DNA of 64,000 nt from Crataegus laevigata (lineage: Eukaryota; Streptophyta; Magnoliopsida; Rosales; Rosaceae), in contig OY756947.1 in the NCBI GenBank assembly GCA_963580275.1, forward strand, positions 15,477,001 through 15,541,000, in the 5' to 3' direction. How positions within the stretch are numbered: position 1 is the stretch's first letter; the number at the start of each line of letters is the position of its first letter. This document shows positions 10,042 through 20,620 of the stretch, one piece after another. Both the position numbers and the translations under genes were made by a program. A model generated the notes under the pieces. The model searched no databases. It was given only the letters and a program-made list of their open reading frames with translations, and was not told the DNA's origin.

Positions 10042-10843
10042 ATGGCTGATGAACATTCAGAGGATGAAAGCACCCTTGCTTCTCCTTCGGGCCACGTCTC
10101 TGAAATGGATATCAATCCAAATCAACGACTCAGTTCAGTGTTACTGAATGAGTTTAATTATTTGCCGTGGGCAAGGGTTGTTAGTCTTGCACTTGGTGGA
10201 AGATCCAAACTTGGTTTCATCGATGGTAGTCAACTTGCTCCTGAAGTTACTTCTCCCGAATATGGAGGGTGGCTTAGTAAAGACCAACTGGTCATGTCAT
10301 GGCTGCTCAACTCCATGGAAAGGAAGATTGCTGAAATCTTTAGCTATTCCGAATCCTCTCTCACTCTCTGGATAACTGTGAAGGAGATTTATGGCAATCA
10401 GAACAACTCTGCACGGATCTTCCAACTCAAGAATGACATCTCCAACATTCAACAAGAAGGTAAAACCTTTGTTCAACATCTCGGTTCTCTAAAGGGCATG
10501 TGGAATGAGTTGGATGTCTACAGACCTCACACCACTGATCCCACGATGCTTCTTAAAAGAACTGAAGAAGATAAGATTTTTCAACTACTGTCTAGCTTGA
10601 GTTCAGAATATGAGGACTTAAGAAGTCATATCCTCATGAATTCTGAACTACCATCCTTCTGAAGCGTTTGTGCAACCATCCAACGTGAGGAAGTGAAAAG
10701 AAAAGTCATGAAGAGTGGTACAAAAACCACTGTGACTGAAGCTAGGGCTTACCTGACAAATGAAAAAAAATACAAAGGAAAAAACCCTCATCTGAAGTGC
10801 CTACACTGTGACAACGTAGGCATGTGAGAGATAAGTGCTAGAT
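10042..10843 (+). pseudogene. Copia gag polyprotein, broken
   Basis: The ATG at 10042 opens 206 codons with the copia gag N-terminal signature (LLNEFNYLPWARVV, LGGRSKLGFIDG) and the UBN2-like core (SARIFQLKNDI, FVQHLGSLKGMWNELD). A TGA at 10660-10662 interrupts it. The same frame continues (VCATIQREEVKRKVM) to a zinc knuckle that begins CLHCDNVG near 10798, where a one-base loss and a second stop destroy the His-Cys half. Gag would form the capsid-like particle and bind element RNA. This copy cannot make it intact. Confidence 0.88.
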
Positions 10844-12370
10844 TTTGCATCCAGAACTTAAGCCTGATTTCATGAAGGATAAGACTTCACCAAAGAGAAG
10901 TCGAGCATATCCTCGTGCCAACATGGCATCATCTTCATCTCTCAATAGTTCTGATCCTTGCCAACAGTTCACTGCGAATCCTGTTGCTCTTATAAATGAA
11001 TTTGCAGCCTATCTCCAACAAAAGAAGGGAAGGGAAGGTCAAGTCGCTGCACATGAAGATGGTAGTGCCACTGCATTGCTTGGCAAGTTTGCAAGTTTTT
11101 TGGTCGATGCTGATCATATACCTCAACAAGACATGAAAGGTATCTTGAATGCCTTCAAAATTGCTCTTAAAATTAATGAGTTACATGATTTTTGGGTTGT
11201 AGATTCAGGTGCCACAGATCATATGACAAATCAAGTGTCAACATTGCATAAATTTGAGAAACTTCACAAACCATCACATGTGTCTGTAGCTAATGGTAAA
11301 TGTGCCAAAATTGAAGGAAAAGGAAAAATACACTTGATATCAGACCAAATAGAGTCTATGGCCTTATATGTTCCTTAATTTCCATTCCAACTTCTTTCAG
11401 TGGGAAAAATCACTAAATCCTTAAACTGTTTAGCCATTTTTTCACTAGAAAATGTCATTTTTCAGGATTGTGTCCCCAGCGACTAGATGGTCTCTATTAC
11501 ATATCGAAAAGCTCTCCCAGTGGATTCCAAGCCAAGTCTATGTCCGTCTATGCCTCGATTCAAGATCATTTCTTGTGGCACCAGCGACTAGTTCACATTT
11601 CTCAACATGTTTTGTCCACCTTGTTTCCCGACTTAGGCAAAGAACAAATTCATTGTGAAACTTGCCATATGTCAAAGGCAACAAGACTACCCCTAGGTTC
11701 ATCTTTGTCTAGAGCTTCTCACCTTTTTGAACTTGTACACTCAAACATATGGGGACCAACTAGTGAATCTTTTGATGGTTACAAATATTTCATAACCTTT
11801 ATTGATGATCATTCAAGAGCAACTTGGTTATATTTGCTAAAATCAAAGAGTTAAGTGATGGAAGTGTTTAAGGACTTTCATAATCTTGTTAAAACTCATT
11901 TTTCCTCTCAAATCAAAACTCCAAGATCTGATAATGGCACCGAATACATGTCCAAAGTCATGACTCAATATTTGAGCAACAATGGCATCATGCATCAAAC
12001 TAGTTGTGTTGGCACACCCCAACAAAATGGCATTGCTGAAAGAAAAAATCGAGATCTTCTTGAAAAAAACTAGGGCATTGATGTTCCAAATGAATGTGCC
12101 AAACCGTTTTTGGTCTCAAAGTGTTATGGCAGCTGCTTACCTGATCAATAGGTTACCTAGTAGGGTTTTGGGGTTCAAATCACCAATGGAAATTGTCAAA
12201 AACAGAAAAATAGACTTGTCCACCTTAAGGTCTTTGGATGCATTTGCTTTGTCCATGTTCAGCCTTTGCATCGTGACAAATTGGATCCTAGGGCAACCAA
12301 GTATATTTTCCTTGGTTACTCGTCCACACAAAAGGGGTACAAATGCTACAATCCACAACTTAAGAGGTTA
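10844..12370 (+). pseudogene. Copia protease and integrase, broken
   Basis: The aspartic protease motif DSGATDHM is at about 11203-11226. The HHCC zinc-binding region of integrase (WHQRLVHISQHV, then CETCHMSKATRL) is at about 11575-11690. The DDE core follows. The usual first Asp is replaced by Asn (HSNIWGP, about 11740). The second Asp (PRSDNGTEY, about 11925) and the Glu (PQQNGIAERKNRD, about 12025) remain. A stop near 11852, another near 12071 and frameshifts at about 11450 and 12230 break the frame. The changed Asp alone would be expected to abolish strand transfer. Confidence 0.88.
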
Positions 12371-12850
12371 ATTGTTTCCAAGGATGTTATATTTCATGAA
12401 ACTAGCCTTTATTACAGCAAATCTCTGGTTAGTACAAGTGAGAGGGAATGTTGCTTGGATCTTTTTCCATTACCAAGGACTGAGATTCTTACCACTGAAG
12501 TCACTCAACCTTATGCGATGGTCCCAGTTACTGCAACAGACACACCGGCTTCAAGTGATGAGACCAACCTTCTTGTCGACGATGAACCTTCCCACAGCTG
12601 TGCACCGGAGGAAGCCTTATACGAGTCTCATTTTATTGCTCCTCGACATAATCCCACTCGTGAAAGACATCTTCCAGCTAGACTACAAGACTTTGTCACT
12701 TACAAGTCAAGGCATCCATTGTCCAACTATGTGTCCTATAAAAATCTGTCTCCTAATCACATTGCTTTTCTTTGTAATATATCTAAGCATGTTGAACCTC
12801 AGTCGTTCCAATCAATCACAGGTGTGGCAGCAAGCAATGCAAGATGAATT
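12266..12850 (+). pseudogene. Copia integrase C-terminal / linker region
   Basis: The frame running DKLDPRATKYIFLGYSSTQK, then VSKDVIFHETS, is the typical segment between the copia integrase core and RT. It overlaps the preceding frame because of a frameshift. It ends near 12845, where a further shift leads into the RT frame. Confidence 0.8.
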
Positions 12851-14316
12851 GCATGCCCTTGATCAACATAAAATCTAGAGCATTGTAACACTGCCCAAAG
12901 GCAAAAAGGCAGTAGGTTGCAGGTGGATATACAAGGTTAAATTCAACTTAGATGGGTCCATAGAAAGACATAAGGGAAGGTTAGTGGCCCGCGACTTTAC
13001 TCAAACATTTAATGTGGACTACAAAGAAACCTTTGCTCCTGTTGCAAAAAAGAACCCTGTGAGAGTACTTCTTTCTGTTGCTGTTAACAAAGGGTGGCCT
13101 ATGTATCAAATGGACGTAAAGAACGCCTTTTTGCATGGTGATCTTGAAGAAGAAGTCTACATGAGGTTACCTCTTGGTCATCCCCAAAGCCATGAACCTA
13201 ATGTTGTGTGCAGATTGCACAAAGCAATTTATGGTCTTAAACAGCCACCACGAGCTTGGTATACCAAGCTCAGTTCAGTCCTTACAACTGCTGGTTTTAA
13301 AAGAAGCAACGCGGACTCCTCATTATTCGTGTGCACAGGCACAGCTGAGAAATTGGTAGTCTTTGTGTATGTAGATGACTTGATCATTATGGGAGACAAC
13401 CCTCAAGAAATAAAGGAGCTTAAGCATTCCCTACAACAACGTTTTGCAATCAAAGATCTTGGAAGACTGAGATACTTTCTTGGCATAGAAATGGCTACCT
13501 CTTCCAAGGGTTTCTTTCTCAGCCAACGGAAATATGTTCTAGACCTTCTTGAGGAAGCAAACATGAGTGATGCTAAACCTGTCCATACTCATCTTGACAC
13601 AAAGTTCAAACTAAGCTTGGAGGGGCAACCACTTCCAAACATAAGCAATTATCAGCGCCTTGTTGGTAAGTTGATATATTTAACTATTACAAGGACTTAC
13701 ATAGTTTATTCAATAAGCATTGCTAGCCAATTTATGCACTCTCCCACGATGGAGCACTTTCACCTTGTCAAAAGAATACTCCGGTACTTAAAAGGTTCAG
13801 TGGGGCGTGGCATAATCATGAAGAAGAATGAGAGCACTCAGATCATAGGTTATTGCGATGTTGATTGGGTTGGTAATTCTATTGATTGTAAGTCTACAAC
13901 GGGGTATTGCACGTTCGTGGGAGGCAACCTTGTCACTTGGAAAAGCAAAAAACAAGCTGTTGTTGCACAATTCAGTGCCGAGGCTGAATATCGAGCCATG
14001 GCATCGACTGCATGTGAACTAATATGGCTAAAAGGTCTCCTATGTGACTTAGGTGTCTTCACTTCTCAGTCCATGTCTCTCTTTTGTGACAATTAAGCAG
14101 CAATGCACATTGCCTCTAACTATGTCTTCCACGAGAGAACCAAGCACATTGAAGTTGACTGTCACTATGTTCGGGCACAAGTTCAATCGTAGGTCATCCA
14201 AACTCATTTTATCAAGAGCTATGATCAACTTGCAGACTTATTCACTAAACCATTAGCCTCTCCTCAGTTTCAACGATTCCTTGGCAAGCTTGGATCCATT
14301 AACCTTCTAGATCCAG
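12812..14316 (+). pseudogene. Copia reverse transcriptase and RNase H
   Basis: The open part 12984-14096 (370 codons) carries the RT: MDVKNAFLHGDLEEEVYM, HKAIYGLKQPPRAWY and the catalytic YVDD (FVYVDDLIIMG, about 13364). RNase H follows: GYCDVDWVGN (ADWAG in intact copies), STTGYC and AEAEYRAMAS. A stop at 12876 precedes it, and a TAA at 14094-14096 lies between FCDN and AAMHIA. After that the frame resumes through HIEVDCHYVR and LADLFTKPL to the end at about 14316. The stops make the protein non-functional as a whole, though the RT domain itself is open. Confidence 0.9.
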
Positions 14317-14318
14317 CT

Positions 14319-14331
14319 TAAGGGGGAGTAT
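14319..14331 (+). other. Polypurine tract of the copia element
   Basis: AAGGGGGAGTAT directly precedes the 3' LTR, the usual plus-strand primer site. Confidence 0.85.
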
Positions 14332-14656
14332 TGAAAGACCTATGGTTATTTAGGGTTTCTAGGCATTATCCGGGCATAGTGTTTGTATCAAGTGTTTTAC
14401 CTAGTTAATACCTGGTTGTTTTCTCATTGTTCCTATCAACTTGTAAAAGGTCTTATCTTGTTGTCAACTCCTTAATTCAAGGATCTTAGTTAAGTCCCTA
14501 TGCCGGCTATTTTACATGATTCAAGGAGATTTGAGATAGATCTTGAGTGTTGAGTGTAATTTACAACTCACTCAAACTCCTATATATATTTGTAACTTGT
14601 TTTTTACTCTCTTCATGATTTCATAATACAAAAATTAGAAACTTCAAAAGTCAACA
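14332..14656 (+). repeat. Copia 3' LTR
   Basis: Begins TGAAAGACCTATGG and ends AAAAGTCAACA, as the 5' LTR does, with about nine base differences by eye. Confidence 0.92.
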
Positions 14657-14687
14657 TACATACCCACACGTTATACCTGTGTAATTA

Positions 14688-14973
14688 TGTGACATCCCAC
14701 ATTGCCCAGGGGAGTGATCCTTAAATGTATATTCCCATCCCTACCTAGCACGAGGCCTTTTGGGAGCTCACTGGCTTCGGGTTCTATAGGAACTCCGAAG
14801 TTAAGCGAGAATAGGGCTAGGTCACTCCCATGATGGGTGACCCACTGGGAAGTTGTTCGTGAGTTCCCAAAAACAAAACCGTGAGGGCGTGGTCGGGGTC
14901 CAAAGCGGACAATATCGTGCTACGGTGGTGGAGCGGGCCCGGGAGGTGGCTGCGTCTGGGCCGGGATGTGACA
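14688..14973 (+). repeat. Cassandra 5' LTR
   Basis: Starts TGTGACATCCCACATTGC and ends GCCGGGATGTGACA. By eye it differs from the 3' LTR at roughly 18 positions, so this insertion looks older than the adjacent copia element. Confidence 0.93.
14761..14875 (+). other. 5S rRNA-derived domain in the Cassandra 5' LTR
   Basis: AACTCCGAAGTTAAGCGAG (about 14791) and GATGGGTGACCCACTGGGAA (about 14832) match the internal control region of 5S rRNA: box A around AGTTAAGCG, box C around GATGGGTGACC. The middle spacer has diverged. In Cassandra this region is known to resemble 5S RNA and to carry Pol III signals. Whether this copy is transcribed cannot be told. Confidence 0.85.
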
Positions 14974-15043
14974 ATTGGTATCAGAGCTTATCCCTGGCCG
15001 GAAGTGTGCCGACGAGGACGTCGGGCCCCTAAGGGGGGTGGAT

Positions 15044-15330
15044 TGTGACATTCCACATCACCCAGGGGAGTGATCCTTAAATGTATATTCCCATCCCTAC
15101 CTAGCACGAGGCATTTTGGGAGCTCACTGGCTTCGGGTTCCATAGGAACTCCGAAGTTAAGCGAGAAGGGGGCTAGAGCACTCCCATGATGAGTGACCCA
15201 ATGGGAAGTTGCTTCGTGAGTTCCCAAAAACAAAACCGTGAGGGCGTGGTCGGGGCCCAAAGCGGACAATATCGTGCTACGGTGGTGGAGTGGGCCCGGG
15301 AGGTGGTTGCACCCGGGCGGGGATGTGACA
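15044..15330 (+). repeat. Cassandra 3' LTR
   Basis: Matches 14688-14973. Its 5S-like box C reads GATGAGTGACCCAATGG, two changes from the upstream copy, so the Pol III signal is weaker here. Confidence 0.92.
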
Positions 15331-16535
15331 AAATAAATTTAGCTATTATTTGTTATAAAAAATTTATATCACTTTGTTTAAGGAAAAAGAAATTTTTTTT
15401 AAAAATAAAAATGAAATTGGGCGTGGAACTTGAAAGGGAAAGGGTTCAAGTGGGAGACGTAGGGTTAAATAACCTTCTTAATTTTTTTATATTTAATTTA
15501 TAAATAGGGCGTGTTATGTTTACTTGGCTATGAGGTTTGTGTAAAAAATAACAAAATTTGTGTTGCATGTAATTACTAAATTGCCTATGTATTTTATTTT
15601 TGTTCAATTTTGATAAGAGGGTTAGAATATTTATTTTATGGAGTTTTAGTTGATAAATACGGTTCTATTAATTAGTGGTTTAGATGTTTACCTACCTGGC
15701 AGTGAGGTTTGTGTAAAGAACAACAAAATTTGTGTTGCATGTAATTACTAAATTGCCTATGTATTTTAAATTCTAATTATGAAATACCTAAGTTTACAAA
15801 TCTTAATTTGGAATCACACAATCCTTAAATCTACAAAAACTCTAATTTCTTCTTGAATCAAAATATACTACTATCAAATTAAAGAAATTACCTTAATTTG
15901 GGAGAACTGTTGGGAGAGAGACCGAGCGAGAGATGGAAATGAAAGAGATCGAGAGAGAGAGAGTGAACGCTAGAGTCAATCGAGTCGAGAGAGAGTGAAC
16001 AGGGTGCTGGAGTTTTGGAGTGTGAGTCTCTCCGCGCGGGAGTCTGGGAAGAGAGATAGGAGTTAGAATTCAATGGTAATGACTTAGTCTAACAAAAGTA
16101 AGCTTAAATATGGCTATATATGTTGTAGTAGTAAGATTTTTTTAATTAATGTAGAAGTGTGAAAAATATAAAAATATTGTTCGGAGTTTATAAAGTCTCT
16201 AAAAATTTGATAACATCGACTCATATTTCAGTTAACCGTAAACTTTGAAACGTGATATCAATGATCTGAACCATTCATTTTTCTGCATTTGCTAAACAAT
16301 CATGTTTTCAAACAGAAAATCTGAAAAATGAAATCCGATAAGAAAAATAGAGAGTAAATGACAATTGGTGGTTAAATATAAATATAGGGTTTAGGGATTA
16401 TGGTGTTGAATTTCACAGTTGACATCTTCATGAAAGTTGTAAAGCTTGTCATAAGAGTGATTGTATGTATATATATAAGATATGATCGAGGGGCAAATAT
16501 TTTGACACTTTTTTATGCCCTTATATTACATAACA
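15331..16535. other. Intergenic with two diverged direct repeats
   Basis: A block of about 75 bp sharing AAATTTGTGTTGCATGTAAT, preceded by GAGGTTTGTGTAAA, occurs at about 15520-15592 and 15690-15767 in direct orientation. A GA-rich patch lies at 15900-16020. No gene was recognised. Confidence 0.55.
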
Positions 16536-18818
16536 TGTAACAGCCTGTCCCTAAAAATTACGATTTTTATAATTTTAATAATTGAGTTTACGAAAATGCT
16601 CTTCAAGGCACATACGTCGATTGTTGTTGACCGCCTTGTAGTGACACTTAAGGTTCGTTTTCTTGGCATATCCTAGTAGTACTCGTCGCTACGGACGCGT
16701 GGGCGTAGACGAAACATGATTTGGAGTTATAACGAAGAATTTATTAGCGATCAAAGTTGAGGGCAAAATTGTAAAATTATTAATTTCTAGAAAACCCCAG
16801 ATTTTTGGAATAAAATTTGGAGGGCCACATGTATGGCCTAGATTAAAAAAAATTGAAATGGATGGTGTGGATGGGAAAGAAAGGATGAACATGGAGAGAA
16901 GTGGAGGAATAAGGAGAGAAAAGAGAAAGATGTTGCCCAATGGGAAGGAGAGAAATGAGGGGAAATGAGAGAAGGGGAAAAAATAGGATTCCCCAACACG
17001 CACCCTTGACCAGCGCCCCCTTTCGACCCGATTCTAATTCCAGCCAAACAATGCCATTTTTCCTGCAATTATCACCCAATTACCATCACCAAACCTCATT
17101 ACCATGTCCCAACATTCAATTCTAGCCGAAATTTATAAGAAATAGTGGAGATTTCACGAAGAACACCCCATGGGTGCCGCGGGGGATTTGTTCGAAATCC
17201 ACCAAATCCCGAAATGTTTTCCTTCAATTACCACCACCATTAGACTTCCTTTGAGGCCTAGAACAAAGGCCAAGCAATGGTTGACGCGTCGAAGTTTCTT
17301 TGGAGTTCAATTTGGAGCACACCCAATTCTAGGGTTTCGACGGGTTTTGATAAAATTGGAGGCTTTCTAGGCCACATTGGCCTTGGCCACAGGTATGAAA
17401 GTTGTTCTACTCATTGATATCTTCAATTCTGCAAATTTGGAGAATTTTTGGAGAAAGTTGAATTTTTCGGAGAGTCGGGGCGACCGACCGCTACCCACGG
17501 CGGCACGTGGCCAGAGGTCTGCCAATGTTATTTTTAGGCATTATTAAATGCCTTGAGTTCAAATTTGAGAATGGATTGGCATAGATTGATCGTTAGGACC
17601 TAATTTCTCTACGATACGTTAATAGGTCAATATATGAACCAACAATCCGACCGTTGGATCGTCACCAAACTTTAATAGGTTATTCATAATATTTGAAGAA
17701 TGTAGAAATTTATGGATTGGGAATCCATAGTATGGATCTTCCCGAATTGGAATTGTAAGTTCGTAAATAAAATGTTAACCGCCACTTAGTTTTTGCAATT
17801 GGCGGAGATCAACCGTTGGATCATAACAAAACTTTGGGGGTATTGTTCTAGAAGCATAATGTGGATCTTTGGAAGTAATGGATCAAAGATCCGTGATACG
17901 GATCTTCTAGATCAAATTACGTAGGGATGCGTTATATGTAAATTACATGTTCTCTCAGTAAGGATTATGAGATGTGATTTGGTATTTGTTCTAGGCGATG
18001 ATCGTTCAAGACATTTCGATATTCGTGCTAGGGAGTTGTAGTGCGGACTCCAGGTGAGTGGGCTTTTGTTTTCAGTATATACGTATATACTTGGCATTTT
18101 CCCAGAAAAGGTGTTTAAATGGTTTTATAAATTAAACTGCCATGTCAAATGATCTCTATGTTTTGTTATGGATTATTAGGATTATATATTGTTTCTTGGC
18201 ACTACGGATGCTCAGGTAAGTTAGGTGAGTATATGTTTAGTAGTGATGGTCATGATCATAATTATGATGAGATGCGTATATAGCTTATATTCCTACACCC
18301 CGATGTTTGTGCTCCGCCAAAGGTTAGGGCTTAGCCTTCACGTGATCGTTCACCTCCCGGAGACTTGTGGACTTACCATTATTTTTAGTATGATTTCGAG
18401 TTTGGTTATACGTAATATTTTCTGGGGAAGTATACCAGTTTTATGGTGAGGGGTTATTACTTTTGATAAAGAAAAGGTTTTGAAAAGCTTTGTTTTGCCC
18501 ACTCACACTTTCTATTTTGCGCCCCTCTAGGTTTTAGCTGTCGAGGTTCGTATCGACGAGGATTCTTGGCGAATCTCAGTTCTGGTGGCTGCTGTGAAGG
18601 TATAGTTCTTGACAAGGATTCTTTACTTATACTCTGACGTTATGTGTGAGATAGGTTCACTCTCGTTCACCAGCACACTCTGGTGTTTAGGCACTTTTAG
18701 GTTTAAATTTATTCACATATTCCACAGCACTACACTTATGGCTTCGTCACCTTCCAGGTGTCGGCCAGCACAACCCGATTTCAAAGTCTGAGTGGACATT
18801 CCTGGTCAGGGTGTGTCA
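16536..18818 (+). repeat. Tekay-type (chromoviral gypsy) LTR, 5' LTR of a decayed element
   Basis: This 2,283-bp unit starts TGTAACAGCCTGTCCC and ends GGTGTGTCA, followed two bases later by a Met-tRNA primer site. Its right part shares ordered blocks with the LTR at 60515-62654: GTGAGTGGGCTTTTGTTTTC, TTTTCCCAGAAA, TTTTGCCCACTCAC, TTTTGCGCCCCT. Very long LTRs and the TGTAACA...GTGTCA ends suit the Tekay/Del group, though the lineage name is inference. No partner LTR lies downstream in the window. Confidence 0.75.
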
Positions 18819-18821
18819 GTC

Positions 18822-18833
18822 TGGTATCAGAGC
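18822..18833 (+). other. Primer-binding site after the Tekay-type LTR
   Basis: TGGTATCAGAGC follows the LTR end by three bases, showing that the LTR is a 5' LTR on the + strand. Confidence 0.88.
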
Positions 18834-19701
18834 ATAAGTTGGGCAGTATTGCATCCATCACACGTGTGATGAGAGCATTCTAGGCTCTTCAGCCTAATTT
18901 TCGAATCTTGCCACCTCGTCGAATACAAAAAATTTTGTTAGTTTCTCCTAAGTTTTGGGTTATTTTGCCGACTTCTTGACATTTTTCGGAGATTACTTAG
19001 GCAAACGTTTTTAGACTTAAGGTGAAGAATCTTCCTGCCAAGGAAAGATGTAGAGTTGAGACTAGTTGATGGCCCTAAAGCAGGATTAATGTATTGCTAA
19101 CAGCTTACCGCCAAGGATTTATAATCGATTCCATCACTGTTCTTTGGCCATCGTTACTAAACCTTTGGAGTTTGGGAATTAGAAATGGTTTTGGTTCCTT
19201 GGCAGAGTCCATTAGAATACCATCTATTAGAATTCCTACGAAGTCTATTTTTCGTCAAGATTCCAAAATGTTTGGGGTGGCATTGTGATGCTACAAGGGT
19301 AGCACTCGAAGGAAGAACGTCTTGGAACGATTACTTTTGGTTCCTAATAACGCTAATCCTTCCAATTGAATTGATGGTCATTCTGGATTTTTGGAGAAAG
19401 ATCGATTTCCATCTACGTTCACTTTAAAGTGGATTACTCGAAAATCCTCTTCTTTTGGCCTAGGACATTGTAACCAATATTAGTTTCCAGAAACGTATTG
19501 GTGCTATACTTGTCAATTCGATGAGTATAGGTAGGTGTGTGAGTTGTTGCACTTATGGTTAGGAGAAATCCCCGAAGTAGAAAGTATCTTTTCTTAGAAT
19601 TAATGAACTACATTCTAGGACCAATTTTTTTACCTATTATCCGAATGTCGAAGTCTGTGCTAAGACGTCCGTAGGAAGCTAAGTCTGATTCTCATTTAGA
19701 G
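18834..19701 (+). other. Decayed interior, no recognisable protein
   Basis: Sequence after the primer site should hold a gypsy gag. Only short frames with stops are present and no domain was recognised. Where this element ends and the Tat-like copy B begins is not clear. Confidence 0.4.
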
Positions 19702-20620
19702 ATGTTTACTATTATGAAGAGCGATAAGGTAGACTCTGCTGCTAAAGTGGCGCTAAGGCCCACTTACTCTGCTGCTGAGACTGACTCGCCTGCTGGGAAG
19801 AATGAGACTGTTCGCATGGGCAGCTGTGAGAAACCCATTATGCCTGTTTCTGGGGAGGCTGCTGAGATCTGTGTGCTTTTGAAACTAGTCTCGCTTGAAG
19901 ACATGAACGCTTGTACCAAGTTTGTTGATGGCGTCAGAAAGGTTGTTTGCCCAAGTTCCTTTGCGAACCATATGACCCAATATAGAATGACTGCTCTGCT
20001 TGCCATGATGCAGATATAGCAAGGCTACCAATGAGCTGGCGAAGACTATGGCAGCTGAAGCTTATTCCTTGGCCGAGGAGATCAAGAGGTTAGATTTTGA
20101 GCTTGTTGCTTTGAAGGGGTCTAATATTTCTGCCCCCACTTCTCTGCAGCTTGAGACTCAGATTCAAGATCTTGAGTTTGCAGTTTCTGAGCTTCGTTTT
20201 GCTGCTTATGCAAATGACGAAAAGTTGATTGCTGCTTATAATCAAATGATCCACTTTAAGAGAATCGTCGATAGGCTTGAACCCCAAGTGTTGGAATTTC
20301 AAGGTGTACTGAAGATCAATGAAAGTTTGAAGAAGGAAGTGGATGAGCTGCAACACGTCTGTATTGGTCTGCTTGAGGAGAATGAGCAGCTGAAGGGTGA
20401 GAATGATGAGCTCGAGGTTTCGAGACCTTCTTTATTTCTGTGGAAGACTTTCTCATTTTTACTTTTAAGGCTTCCCTTGGCGAAGTAGTTAGAAAAGTTG
20501 GTGCCCAGGCTGGGGCAGTCGGAGGTGAAAGCGCTGGATGATGCCGCTACTAAGAATGTCTAAGCTGCTGAAGGTGTGGCGACCGAGTAATCGTGGAATG
20601 TCCAAGCTGCTGTAGTCTTT
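19702..20620 (+). pseudogene. Antisense coiled-coil ORF of the Tat-like gypsy (copy B)
   Basis: Two consecutive frames (105 codons from 19702; 146 codons from 20048) look like one broken protein. The first has EICVLLKLVSLEDMNACTKF, DGVRKVVCPSSF and RMTALLAMMQ. The second is strongly heptad-patterned (LAEEIKRLDFELVALKGS, DLEFAVSELRFAAY, LKKEVDELQ, LLEENEQLKGENDELE), a predicted coiled coil. A frameshift near 20015 and another near 20415 break it, and translation of the next 150 bp (EVVRKVGAQAGAVGGE) suggests more of the same protein. It lies downstream of the integrase of copy B but on the opposite strand. Additional antisense ORFs in this position are known in Tat-lineage elements such as Grande1 and RIRE2. 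Assigning this ORF to that class is inference, and its function is unknown. Confidence 0.6.

Larger units (their letters stand above)
9628..14656 (+). mobile_element. Copia LTR retrotransposon, nearly full length, broken
   Basis: The order is 5' LTR (9628-9968), Met-tRNA primer site, gag, protease, integrase, RT, RNase H, purine tract, 3' LTR (14332-14656). Integrase lies before RT, which defines the Ty1/copia type. By eye the LTRs differ at about nine bases plus a 15-bp and two 1-bp indels, so the insertion looks young compared with its neighbours. Each coding domain is recognisable but split by stops and frameshifts, so it is not autonomous. No 5-bp target duplication is evident (ATTAT before, TACAT after). 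Confidence 0.9.
14688..15330 (+). mobile_element. Complete Cassandra-type TRIM with 5S-like LTRs
   Basis: Two LTRs of 286 and 287 bp (14688-14973, 15044-15330), each running TGTGACA...TGTGACA, enclose only 70 bp. That short interior holds a Met-tRNA primer site (14976-14987) and a purine tract (AAGGGGGGTGGAT, 15031-15043). No protein is encoded. The LTRs contain a 5S rRNA-like segment, the hallmark of Cassandra elements. Flanking AATTA (14683-14687) and AAATA (15331-15335) may be a target duplication with one change. It inserted 31 bp beyond the copia element. Confidence 0.93.

Noticed and set aside
14755..15275. A true 5S rRNA gene
   Set aside because: Similarity is limited to the control region and the spacer differs; two copies lie in LTRs of a TRIM.
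16689..17079. Three overlapping - strand frames rich in Phe, Ser and Pro
   Set aside because: They lie inside the Tekay-type LTR in a GA-rich stretch; no domain.
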